NCBI GenBank assembly: GCA_902783095.1
Contig: CACZPX010000224.1
Coordinates: 1 to 18,896, forward strand
Source: an uncultured Lachnospiraceae bacterium
GTDB taxonomy: Bacteria; Bacillota; Clostridia; Lachnospirales; Lachnospiraceae
Length of the DNA: 18,896 nt
Direction of reading: 5' to 3'
Each line of letters starts with the position of its first letter. Within the stretch, counting starts at the first letter, position 1. A model generated the notes under the pieces. It was not told the DNA's origin, made no database searches, and saw only the letters and a list, made by a program, of their open reading frames with translations. Positions 5,145-12,938 of the stretch are shown one piece after another. The position numbers and the translations under genes were made by a program.

Positions 5145-7529
5145 ATGCAGGCAGAGAGAAAACCGTTTATGGACCGCATCGACCGGCTGAAAGCGCGCGT
5201 GCTGGCCACGCGGCCGGAGATGGACCTGGAGGACGCGGTGATCCTCACCAGAGGCTTTCAGGAGAGCGAGGGCGAGATGCACGTGATCCAGAAGGCCTAC
5301 GCCTTCCGCAAGCAGTGCAGGGAAAAGAGCGTGAAGATCTGGGACGACGAGCTGATCGTCGGCAACGCCGGCAGCAAGCAGCGCGGCGGCCTGCTCTCCG
5401 TGGATACCTGCTGGTCCGTGCTGGAGGAGGAGCTGGACACCATCAGCACCCGCCCCTACGACCCGTTTTATCTGACGGACGAAGACCGCAAGGCCTTTGA
5501 AGAGATCATCCGCCCGTACTGGAAGGGCCGCTCCACCTATGAGAAATGGCTGGTGCAGTGCCCCAAAGAGGCGGCGATCCTGCGCGACTGCGGCGCGGTG
5601 TACATCAACCGCAAGGCGGTGCGCGGCTTTGGCGAGACCACGGCCGGTTATGAGACCATCATCAAGGACGGCATCGAGGGCATTCTGGCCCATGTGGACC
5701 GCGTGTACGCCACGCTGGACATCACCGTGGCCGGCGATTACGAGAAGATGACCTACCTGCGCGCCGTACGTCTGGCCGCGGAGGGCATCTGCGACCTGGC
5801 GGACCGCTACGCGGACGAAGCGGAGCGGCTGGCAGGGCTTACAGAGGACGCGGCCAGAAAGGCGGAGCTTATGCAGATCGCCGAGACCTGCAGGTGGGTG
5901 CCGCGCAAGCCCGCGCGCACCTTTAGAGAGGCCATTCAGGGCCTGTTTTTATACCAGTGCTGCCTGATCATGGAGCAGAACGCGGCCAGCTACAACCCCG
6001 GCCGTCTGGACCAGTACCTGTATCCGTTCTACAAGGCGGACGTGGCGGCGGGACGCCTGACGCCGGACGAGGCGCAGGAGCTTTTGGAGTGCCTGTGGGT
6101 GAAGTTTTCCGAGCAGTGCCTGTTCCAGGACGCGGTGACCGCGCAGTTTTCCGCCGGCTACCCCATGTTCCAGAACGTGTGCTGCGGCGGCGTGGATTCC
6201 CGCGGCATGGACGCCGTAAACGACGTATCCTACATGATGCTGCAGGCCACAGCGGACGTGCAGCTGTATCAGCCGTCCCTGTCCGTGCGCTACAACATGG
6301 CCAAAAATCCGGACAGATTTTTAAAGAAAGTGGCCGAGGTGATCAAGCTCGGCACGGGCTTCCCGGCCTTCCACAACGACGACGTGGGCATTGAGATGAT
6401 CATGAACAAGGGCATCCCCATGAAGGAGGCCTTTGACTGGAACCCCTGCGGCTGCGTGGAGACCAACCTGGCCGGCAAGCAGCGCTGCTACACCGCCTAC
6501 GCGGACTACAACCTGGGCGCCGCCGTGGAATACGCGCTCTTAAACGGCAAAAGCCGCAAGTACGGCGTGCAGGCGTCCATTCAGACCGGCGATCCGCGCA
6601 CCTTTGCCACCTACGAGCAGTTTGAGCAGGCGGTGCGCGAGCAGATCATGTGGGAGATGAAGATGTGCGTGGCGTCCAGCCACGTGAATGACGATATCTG
6701 CATGGAGCGGACCTGCCCGGTGCTCTCCATGACCTTTGCGGACTGCATCGACAAGGGCATGGACTACGCCACGGGCGGCGCCAAATACAACCTGGGCAAC
6801 GGCATCGACGCAATCGGCGTGGCCGACGTGGTGAACAGCCTGATCGCGGTCAAGAAGATCGTCTACGAGGACAAGACCGCCACCATGGAGGAGCTGCTGG
6901 CCGCGCTGGACGCCGACTTTGCGGGCTATGACCGCATCAAAAAGCTCTGCGACGACGCGCCGAAGTACGGCAACGACGACGATGAGGTGAACGAGCTGAC
7001 GGCGGACCTGTTCAGTTTCCTGGCGGATTACATGGAGAGTTTTACCAGCCGTTTCGGCAAGATGCAGTCCGGCATTCTGCCTGTGTCCGGCAACACGCCG
7101 TTCGGCATGGAAGTGGGTGCGCTGCCGTCCGGCAGACGGGCCTGGAAGCCTCTGGCAGACGGCATCAGCCCCAACCAGGGCACCGACACGGAGGGCATGG
7201 GCGCGGTCTTAAAGAGCACGGCTTTCATTCCGCAGGCGCGCTTTGACCAGGGCACGCTGCTCAACCTGAAGCTGGACACCTCTTTCCGGGAGCGGCCCAA
7301 CTCCACGCGCGAGCTGATGAACTTCTTAAAGAGCCTGTGCTCGCTGCACGTGTTCCACGCGCAGTTCAACGTGATCGACACGGAGACGCTGATCGACGCC
7401 AAGGTGCATCCGGAGGATCACGACGGCATGCTGGTGCGCGTGGCCGGCTACACGGCCTACTTTACCGAGCTGGGCGGCGAGGTGCAGGATGATATCATCT
7501 CCCGCAGCTCCCACTCGAAGATCGACTGA
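5145..7529 (+). CDS. Glycyl radical enzyme (PFL-like dehydratase/lyase class), substrate unassigned
   Basis: A 794-residue cytoplasmic glycyl radical enzyme. The C-terminal radical motif VRVAGYTAYF places the radical glycine at G768. The thiyl-forming cysteine is C437 in GCVE, with the partner base E439. Other family landmarks are NPGRLDQYLYPFY near 284-296, GGAKYNLGN, and ALPSGRRAWKPLADGISP near 655-675. It is not pyruvate formate-lyase, which uses two adjacent cysteines at the active site. GCVE places it with dehydratase/decarboxylase/C-N or C-S lyase types. The C437-to-G768 spacing equals that I recall for trans-4-hydroxyproline dehydratase (C434, G765). However, hand alignment puts Glu164, Ala281 and Ala453 at the positions I recall as His160, Asp278 and Tyr450, so a different substrate is likely. 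C435 adds an unusual Cys-Gly-Cys. AAAGGAGG precedes the start. Its activase follows 4 bp after the stop. Confidence 0.93.
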   Translation: MQAERKPFMDRIDRLKARVLATRPEMDLEDAVILTRGFQESEGEMHVIQKAYAFRKQCREKSVKIWDDELIVGNAGSKQRGGLLSVDTCWSVLEEELDTISTRPYDPFYLTDEDRKAFEEIIRPYWKGRSTYEKWLVQCPKEAAILRDCGAVYINRKAVRGFGETTAGYETIIKDGIEGILAHVDRVYATLDITVAGDYEKMTYLRAVRLAAEGICDLADRYADEAERLAGLTEDAARKAELMQIAETCRWVPRKPARTFREAIQGLFLYQCCLIMEQNAASYNPGRLDQYLYPFYKADVAAGRLTPDEAQELLECLWVKFSEQCLFQDAVTAQFSAGYPMFQNVCCGGVDSRGMDAVNDVSYMMLQATADVQLYQPSLSVRYNMAKNPDRFLKKVAEVIKLGTGFPAFHNDDVGIEMIMNKGIPMKEAFDWNPCGCVETNLAGKQRCYTAYADYNLGAAVEYALLNGKSRKYGVQASIQTGDPRTFATYEQFEQAVREQIMWEMKMCVASSHVNDDICMERTCPVLSMTFADCIDKGMDYATGGAKYNLGNGIDAIGVADVVNSLIAVKKIVYEDKTATMEELLAALDADFAGYDRIKKLCDDAPKYGNDDDEVNELTADLFSFLADYMESFTSRFGKMQSGILPVSGNTPFGMEVGALPSGRRAWKPLADGISPNQGTDTEGMGAVLKSTAFIPQARFDQGTLLNLKLDTSFRERPNSTRELMNFLKSLCSLHVFHAQFNVIDTETLIDAKVHPEDHDGMLVRVAGYTAYFTELGGEVQDDIISRSSHSKID

Positions 7530-7533
7530 CGCC

Positions 7534-8475
7534 ATGAAAAAAGCGATGATCCTCCGGATCGAACACACCTCCATATCGGACGGCGAGGGCATGCGCACGG
7601 TGGTCTTTTTCAAGGGCTGCCCGCTGCGCTGCGCCTGGTGTTCCACCCCGGAGTCCCACAACACCTGCCGGGAGGTCTACTATAAAAAGGAACGCTGTAC
7701 CGGCTGCCGCAGGTGCCTGGCGGTCTGCCCACGGGGTGCGCTTTCCATCTCACCGGAGACCGGCGCCATGGTGCGCGATCCCGCAAAGTGCGTCCAATGC
7801 CTGGCCTGTGCGGACGCCTGTCTGTACGGCGCCATGCGCGTGTACGGACGCGAGATGACCGTGCGCCAGGTGATGCGGGAGATCGAGAAGGACGCGGTGT
7901 TCTACTTTCACTCCGGCGGCGGCGTGACGCTCTCCGGCGGCGACGTGCTGCTGTGGACGGATTTCGCGGAGGAACTGCTAAAGGAGTGCCTGGACAGCGG
8001 CATCGACACGGCGGCGGAGCTGGACCTGTTCGGGCCGTGGGAGAACGCCGCGCGCATCATCCCGCTGTTGTCTCATTTTTTCGCGGACGTGAAGCTGATG
8101 GACGAGGAAAAACACAGGCGCTGGACGGGGCAGAGCAACGCGGGCATTCTGGAGAATCTGCAGCGGGCGGATACGGTCTGCGCGCCGGGGGCGATCCGCG
8201 TGCGCGTGCCGCTGATCCGCGGCGTCAACGACGATGCGGAGAACCTGCAGAAAACGGCGGAATTCTGCGCGGGCTTAAAGAACGTGTCCGCGCTGGAGAT
8301 CCTGCCGTATCACCGGCTGGGCACGCACGCCTATGAGCAACTGTTCCGTCCGTACGCGCTGGCGGACGAGCCTCGCATGCTGCGGGATGAGGCGGCGGAA
8401 AAACTGGCGTGCCTGCGGGAGCGGCACTGGCCCTTTGCGCTGATTTTGGACGGAGAGGAACTGGCGGGAAACTGA
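7534..8475 (+). CDS. Glycyl radical enzyme activating enzyme (radical SAM)
   Basis: A 313-residue radical SAM enzyme that installs the glycyl radical on the partner enzyme by H-atom abstraction with the 5'-deoxyadenosyl radical. The radical SAM cluster motif CPLRCAWC is near residues 30-37. It is followed by two ferredoxin-type 4Fe-4S motifs, CTGCRRCLAVC and CVQCLACADAC, typical of activases for non-PFL enzymes and absent from PflA. The SAM-binding GGxxE-like segment reads LSGGDVLL here, as in this family. The ATG at 7534 lies 4 bp after the upstream stop, with only a weak ribosome binding site, which suggests translational coupling. It overlaps nothing else and forms one operon with the radical enzyme and the flavodoxin. 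Confidence 0.95.
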   Translation: MKKAMILRIEHTSISDGEGMRTVVFFKGCPLRCAWCSTPESHNTCREVYYKKERCTGCRRCLAVCPRGALSISPETGAMVRDPAKCVQCLACADACLYGAMRVYGREMTVRQVMREIEKDAVFYFHSGGGVTLSGGDVLLWTDFAEELLKECLDSGIDTAAELDLFGPWENAARIIPLLSHFFADVKLMDEEKHRRWTGQSNAGILENLQRADTVCAPGAIRVRVPLIRGVNDDAENLQKTAEFCAGLKNVSALEILPYHRLGTHAYEQLFRPYALADEPRMLRDEAAEKLACLRERHWPFALILDGEELAGN

Positions 8476-8546
8476 GCGGCGGGCCGGAAAACAGAGAAAA
8501 AGAGACGGACAGGGCGGCCGCCCTGCGACAAAGCGAAGGGAGAACC

Positions 8547-9053
8547 ATGAAATTAGCAGTATTATATGATTCCAAAAGCGGAAATACCAGACAGGCGGCA
8601 GAGTGGATCGCCGCGGGAATGGAACGGATAGACGGCGTAGAGGCACGCGCGTATTACATCGGCGAGCTCGACGCGGACTACGTAAAGGACGCGGCAGGCG
8701 TGGTGATCGGCTGCCCGGTGTATGCCGCGGCCATGACGCCGGACCTGCGCGTGTGGCTGCAGGCGGAGGCCGGAAAATTGGGGCTGGCCGGCAAGCTGGG
8801 CGGCGCCTTTGCCACGGAGCAGTACACGCACGGCGGCGCGGAGCTTGCCATGCAGTCCATCCTGATGATCGAACTGGTGTACGGCATGCTCTGCTATTCC
8901 GGCGGCGCGGCCTGTGGCCGGCCCGTGATCCACATCGGGCCCGTGGCGGTCAACGGCAACGTGGAGCCCCACAACGGCATGGAGCACTATGAGGAGACGT
9001 TAAAGATCTACGGAGAGCGCTTCGCCAAAAAGGCGGCGGAGCTGTTTGGGTAA
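8547..9053 (+). CDS. Flavodoxin-fold FMN protein, probable electron donor to the activase
   Basis: A 168-residue flavodoxin/WrbA-like protein. The N-terminal beta strand MKLAVLYDSKSGNT carries the FMN-phosphate loop SKSGNT (9-14). VIGCPVYAAAMTPDLRVWL matches the second flavin-binding loop, and FATEQYTHGGAELAMQSI the third. The start at 8547 is preceded by GAAGGGAG. It lies 71 bp after the activase stop on the same strand and is probably the last gene of the operon. In Escherichia coli, flavodoxin supplies the electron for the pyruvate formate-lyase activase, so a dedicated reductant for the upstream activase is a reasonable inference. A quinone reductase role (WrbA-like) or general redox role is the alternative. 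No signal peptide or membrane segment is seen. Confidence 0.88.
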   Translation: MKLAVLYDSKSGNTRQAAEWIAAGMERIDGVEARAYYIGELDADYVKDAAGVVIGCPVYAAAMTPDLRVWLQAEAGKLGLAGKLGGAFATEQYTHGGAELAMQSILMIELVYGMLCYSGGAACGRPVIHIGPVAVNGNVEPHNGMEHYEETLKIYGERFAKKAAELFG

Positions 9054-9137
9054 GCGGCCGGGCAGCGGCAAAAACGGTGATCACGCGGTTCGGCAGTGAT
9101 ATGAAAGAATAAGGGCAAGGAAGGGAACTGTTGATCT

Positions 9138-10436
9138 ATGGGAACCTGGAGCACCAGTATAACGGGCAATGATACAGCGCAGGATCTGTTATATGAATAC
9201 GCCGCTGTTTTTTATAAATATGACCCTGTAGAAGCGGTCCAAAAAATTGACAGCTTTGTCCGCGACAACATGTTTGACGAATCTGATGAGGAAGAATGGT
9301 GTAATTACATATACTCCCTTGCGGGTTTCATGTGGAAAAAAGGCATCCTTACGGATGAGGTCCGGGAAAAGGCGATTCAGATGATCGACTCCGGTTTTGG
9401 CTTGGAGATCTGGGCTGAGGAAGGGGAGAAGACACTAAAAAAGAGACGGCAGATATTATCCGAATTCAGAGAAAAACTGCTTTCCCCTATGCCTCCCAGA
9501 AAAAAGATCAAGCCTAACGTTCACATGGAACGCATCTTTGAAAACGGTGATCTGGTTGCGATCCAACTGCAGACCATTGGGAAACCATATATAAATAATC
9601 AGGAAAAGATCATGACAGATGACGAATTTCATGCCTGCAACGGGAAATATATCCTGATGCAGCTTATTGAGCATAGGGTTGGATGGTCATCTGAGATTGT
9701 TCCGGAAGTGAAAGACTATTGGGCACGTTTTCGATTATTTGACGGCGTATATGACACGGTTCCGAAGGGGATATGCTTTCAGGAACTGAAGCCCGCAAAG
9801 ATTCATGTTTCGGGGATTTTTTCCTGCTTTACATGTGAGAGCAATCTATTTTATTTTAAGCGCAGAAAGTATCAGGTGATCGGCAATGAAGCAACGGATA
9901 CGATGCCTTATGAGGAGAACCATGTGAATATTTTCTTCGGGATCAATAAGCCGTGGTATAATCCCGACTCACATTTTCTTGCGGCAATGGGGAAAGACGT
10001 CGTCTGTGGAGAACATGAAGGAATAGATGATCGGATTCGTGAAATCTGTCACTATGAAGTCAGATATGGAGAATACAATTACCGGGTATCGAAGGAAGAA
10101 AATAATCTGATTTTTGCGAAGAAAGAAGCCGAGGTCATCAAAAAGATCAACGATTCTGTTCAGCAGGGAGGGAGGCTGCTTTCCCTGCAATTCGGAAATC
10201 GAACCGTTGGAATCGTCACGGCAGCCGAAAAAGAGATCGACAACCTTTACATAGACGGACGATTCCAGAAGTGTGGTTTTGAAACGCAGCTGCTTCAATA
10301 CGCAATATCATATGTCGGAGATGGTGCGTATATGATCGCTCCGAAGGAAAACAGGATGTTAACGCATATATGCGAAGAAATCAATACCTTAGAGAAGGCA
10401 GAGGATATTGGCGCGGCAATAAGATTCACGTTTTGA
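9138..10436 (+). CDS. Hypothetical protein, DUF4259-like N-terminus, possibly immunity-related
   Basis: A 432-residue soluble protein of distinctly lower G+C than its surroundings: 40% in 9181-9240 against 72% in 8701-8760, by direct count. The N-terminus MGTWSTSITGNDTAQDLLYEY resembles the conserved start of DUF4259 proteins. The middle region (about 133-230), with ENGDLVAIQLQT and YILMQLIEHRVGW, recalls Imm26-type immunity proteins. The C-terminal 130 residues are charged and not recognised. These likenesses are from memory and need a profile search. GGAAGGGAA lies about 10 nt before the ATG. The 33-bp gap to the convergent brnQ stop has no clear terminator. Base composition and lack of relation to its neighbours suggest horizontal acquisition. 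No toxin gene is seen beside it. Confidence 0.8.
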   Translation: MGTWSTSITGNDTAQDLLYEYAAVFYKYDPVEAVQKIDSFVRDNMFDESDEEEWCNYIYSLAGFMWKKGILTDEVREKAIQMIDSGFGLEIWAEEGEKTLKKRRQILSEFREKLLSPMPPRKKIKPNVHMERIFENGDLVAIQLQTIGKPYINNQEKIMTDDEFHACNGKYILMQLIEHRVGWSSEIVPEVKDYWARFRLFDGVYDTVPKGICFQELKPAKIHVSGIFSCFTCESNLFYFKRRKYQVIGNEATDTMPYEENHVNIFFGINKPWYNPDSHFLAAMGKDVVCGEHEGIDDRIREICHYEVRYGEYNYRVSKEENNLIFAKKEAEVIKKINDSVQQGGRLLSLQFGNRTVGIVTAAEKEIDNLYIDGRFQKCGFETQLLQYAISYVGDGAYMIAPKENRMLTHICEEINTLEKAEDIGAAIRFTF

Positions 10437-10469
10437 TATAGCGGCGGCTGTACCTTCTGTTTGTACGGT

Positions 10470-11831
10470 TCATTTCCCCGGATACACAGGGGCCGGTGCG
10501 GAGAGTTCCTTCGCGCCGGTTTTGTTTTTTGTAACCAGGAACAAAAGCAGGAACGTGCCCGCGGCCGGCAGCAGCCAGCTGAAGCCGAACTGTGCCAGCG
10601 GCAGCGCGGCATTTGCAGCGGCCAGCGGCGCAATGCCAAAGTGATTGCCCAGCACGTCCATGAGGCTGATCACCAGTGTCACGACGGCCGCCGCCCGGTA
10701 GGGCAGGGTGCTGCGGACGACGCCGCGCAGAAAGACCGTCGCGATCATCAGGATGGTGACCGGGAAGAGGACCATCAAAACCGGCGCGGATACGCTGATG
10801 ATCTGGGACAGGCCCAGGTTGCAGACCGCGGCGGAGAGCACGCAGATGATGATCACCAGTTTTTTATAGCTGATCTTTCCGTGAAAGAGTTTTTCAAAAT
10901 ACTCCGAAGTGGCGGAGACCGTGCCGATGGCGGTGGTGAGGCAGGCGCTCGCGACCGCAAGGGCGAGCACCAGATTGCCCGCGCCGCCCAGTACCTGCTT
11001 GGTGATGTTGATCAGCAGGCCGGCCTGATTTAAGTCGCCGGAAAAGACGACGTCCTTCCATACGGCGCCGTTGCGCGCGCCGAGCCAGGTGAGGCCGCCG
11101 TATACCAGAAACAGCAGGACGGCGGACAGCATCGCGGCCAAAAAGGCCATGCGGGAGACCGCGCGGGTGCCGGAGTAACCCTTGCCCCGTATGGAGGCGA
11201 TCACCAGAATGGAAAAGAAGATGGCGCCCAGCATGTCGAGCGTCTGATAGCCGTTGTAGAGGCCTTCCCGCACCACGCTGTCCGTGAGCGGCGCGCCGAT
11301 GGGGGCGGCCGGGTCCGTGAGGCCCTTGATGATCAGGACCGCCAGCGAGATGAGCAGGATGGGCGTAAGGAAATTGCCGACGATGTCGACGACCTTGCCG
11401 GGGCGGATGGCCAGCAGCATGACGACAATGAAGAAGATCACCGAGAGGATAAAGAGCGGCAGCGGCGCGTTTTCCACGCCGAACAGCGGGATGACCGCGA
11501 GCTCAAAGGTGGTTGCCGCGGTGCGGGGGATGGCCAGGCCGGGGCCGATGCAGACGATGATGGCCGTGGCCAGCAGCAGGGAGGGGATCCGCCCGAGCGG
11601 TTCCGCCACGCGTTCGATTTTGCCGTCCAGCCGGACCATGGCGATCACCGCCAGAACGGCCAGGCCGCAGTCGGCGGCGAAATACAGCAGGAAGCCCAGC
11701 CACCACTCATAGCCGCAGAACACGCCCAGGTGCGGCGGGAAGATCAGGTTGCCGGCGCCGAAGAACATGGCAAACAGGGCAAAACCTACAGTCATCAGAT
11801 CAACGGTACGTCTGCGTTTTTGGGTTTCCAT
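10470..11831 (-). CDS. brnQ: Branched-chain amino acid:cation symporter (LIVCS family)
   Basis: A 453-residue integral membrane protein with about 12 hydrophobic helices. It takes up leucine, isoleucine and valine with Na+ or H+. The N-terminal signature FALFAMFFGAGNLIFPPHLG is diagnostic for BrnQ/LivJ-type carriers, and PRTAATTFELAV and the Gly/Ala-rich repeated helices also match. Two ATG codons are adjacent. The one at 11831 is preferred over 11834 because GGAGG (11843-11839) then has 7-nt rather than 4-nt spacing. It is transcribed away from a LysR-type gene, which probably controls it. A 13-bp palindrome lies directly upstream of its ribosome binding site. Confidence 0.95.
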   Translation of the reverse strand: METQKRRRTVDLMTVGFALFAMFFGAGNLIFPPHLGVFCGYEWWLGFLLYFAADCGLAVLAVIAMVRLDGKIERVAEPLGRIPSLLLATAIIVCIGPGLAIPRTAATTFELAVIPLFGVENAPLPLFILSVIFFIVVMLLAIRPGKVVDIVGNFLTPILLISLAVLIIKGLTDPAAPIGAPLTDSVVREGLYNGYQTLDMLGAIFFSILVIASIRGKGYSGTRAVSRMAFLAAMLSAVLLFLVYGGLTWLGARNGAVWKDVVFSGDLNQAGLLINITKQVLGGAGNLVLALAVASACLTTAIGTVSATSEYFEKLFHGKISYKKLVIIICVLSAAVCNLGLSQIISVSAPVLMVLFPVTILMIATVFLRGVVRSTLPYRAAAVVTLVISLMDVLGNHFGIAPLAAANAALPLAQFGFSWLLPAAGTFLLLFLVTKNKTGAKELSAPAPVYPGK

Positions 11832-11847
11832 CATACGCCCTCCGAAA

Positions 11848-11860
11848 GAACACGGTGTTC
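11848..11860. promoter_or_regulatory. Palindrome in the brnQ leader, possible operator
   Basis: GAACAC-G-GTGTTC is a perfect 6-1-6 palindrome, 4 bp upstream of the brnQ Shine-Dalgarno, in the divergent lysR-brnQ region. It could be a repressor or LysR-type site. Chance occurrence is not excluded. Confidence 0.35.
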
Positions 11861-11882
11861 CGACAATGGGTCATGAAGAGAC

Positions 11883-11911
11883 TTGACCATTTTGTAAATC
11901 TATCATATTAT
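11883..11911 (+). promoter_or_regulatory. Sigma-A type promoter for the lysR-type gene
   Basis: TTGACC (11883-11888) and TATTAT (11906-11911) are separated by 17 bp in an A+T-rich patch. The predicted leader is about 55 nt. A TATAAT on the opposite strand (11940-11935) could serve brnQ, but it has no good -35. Confidence 0.65.
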
Positions 11912-11971
11912 GTTGTTCAGGTGAAAGAAAGCGAATTATAGTAATATTAAAATTCCAGAAAGGAATGTGAG

Positions 11972-12850
11972 ATGCAGAGATACAAGGCACTCTTGAAGAT
12001 CCTGGACAGCGGCAGTTTTACCCGCGCGGCGGAGGAACTGGGCTATTCCCAGTCCGCCGTGAGCAAGATGATCACCTCGCTGGAGACGGAGCTGGGCGTA
12101 CAGCTGATCCAGCGCTCCCGCTACGGCATCCGGCTCACGCCGGAGGGAGAGGATCTGCTCCCCTACATCCGCAACACGCAGGCGCAGCAGGAACTGCTGG
12201 AGACGGCGGCCGCGGACCTGCAGGGACTGGCGGCCGGAGAGATCCGCATCGGCGCGTTCGCGAGCATCTCCAAAGACTGGCTGGCGCCCATCATGGAGGC
12301 CTTCTGGCGGGATTATCCGGGCATCCGGTTTGAATTGATGCAGGGAGATTATTCCACCATATCGGACCTGGTGCGCAGCGGCCACCTGGACATCGGTTTT
12401 GTCAACATGGAGTCCACGGCGGGGCTTTCGGCGACGCCGTTAAAGTCCGACGAGCTGCTGCTGGTGCTGCCCCAGAACCACCCGCTGGCGCAAAAAGAAC
12501 GGATCTCCCTGTCGGAGATCCGCAATGAACGGTTTTTTATGATCCGCTCCGGCGAACAGAGCGCCTACAACGACGTGGCGGAGGCCTTCCGTAAGGAGGG
12601 CGTCGTGCCGCACATCGTGCTGCGCGCCTACGATGACTATACCATCCTGTCGCTGGTGGAGCGGGGCTGCGGGGTGAGCATCCTTTCGGAAAAGATCATC
12701 CGGGACGCCAGCTTCCGCGTGGTGGCCAGGCCGCTTGCCAGGCCGGTGATGCGGGACATCTGCATCATCACGCGCAGCGACCGCACCGTGCCGGTGGCCT
12801 GCAGGCGGTTCATCCGCTTCCTGCTGGACCGGCGGGATACCCTGACGTGA
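11972..12850 (+). CDS. LysR family transcriptional regulator
   Basis: A 292-residue regulator of typical LysR-type length. The winged helix-turn-helix occupies residues 1-60 (YKALLKILDSGSFTRAAEELGYSQSAVSKMITSLETELG, then LTPEGE). The periplasmic-binding-protein-like effector domain begins near residue 89 (GEIRIGAFASISKDWL) and continues with SGHLDIGFV and ERGCGVSILSEKII. AGAAAGGAA precedes the ATG at 11972. It is divergent from brnQ, the usual arrangement for a LysR-type regulator and its target. The effector may be an amino acid, but this is inference. The stop codon TGA (12848-12850) overlaps the outer edge of palindromic repeat copy 2, so the C-terminus may have been set by its insertion. 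Confidence 0.93.
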   Translation: MQRYKALLKILDSGSFTRAAEELGYSQSAVSKMITSLETELGVQLIQRSRYGIRLTPEGEDLLPYIRNTQAQQELLETAAADLQGLAAGEIRIGAFASISKDWLAPIMEAFWRDYPGIRFELMQGDYSTISDLVRSGHLDIGFVNMESTAGLSATPLKSDELLLVLPQNHPLAQKERISLSEIRNERFFMIRSGEQSAYNDVAEAFRKEGVVPHIVLRAYDDYTILSLVERGCGVSILSEKIIRDASFRVVARPLARPVMRDICIITRSDRTVPVACRRFIRFLLDRRDTLT

Positions 12851-12914
12851 AGACACGGGGACGGTCCTTCTGTCATCATTTTGATGATGACAGAAGGACC
12901 GTCCCCGTGTCTTC
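12849..12914. repeat. Palindromic hairpin repeat, copy 2
   Basis: Perfect 31-nt arms (12849-12879 and 12884-12914) flank a TTTG loop. The arms begin GAAGACACGGGGACGGTC. Compared with copy 1, the third arm position after GAAGAC and one base near the loop differ, and both changes are mirrored in the other arm. The right terminus is followed by a second CGTGTCTTC (12915-12923). It lies between the convergent lysR-type gene and the sufB-like gene, where it could act as a shared transcription barrier, although there is no T-tract. Confidence 0.92.
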
Positions 12915-12938
12915 CGTGTCTTCGTCTGCCAGAACTGT

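Noticed and set aside
5145..7529. Pyruvate formate-lyase (PflB)
   Set aside because: The active site has a single catalytic Cys in GCVE rather than the adjacent Cys pair, and the activase carries two extra ferredoxin clusters absent from PflA. The adjacent cysteines at 346-347 (NVCCGG) are not in the active-site loop position.
11945..11971. CodY box upstream of the lysR-type gene
   Set aside because: The best alignment to AATTTTCWGAAAATT matches only about 10 of 15 positions, and part of it is the ribosome binding site.
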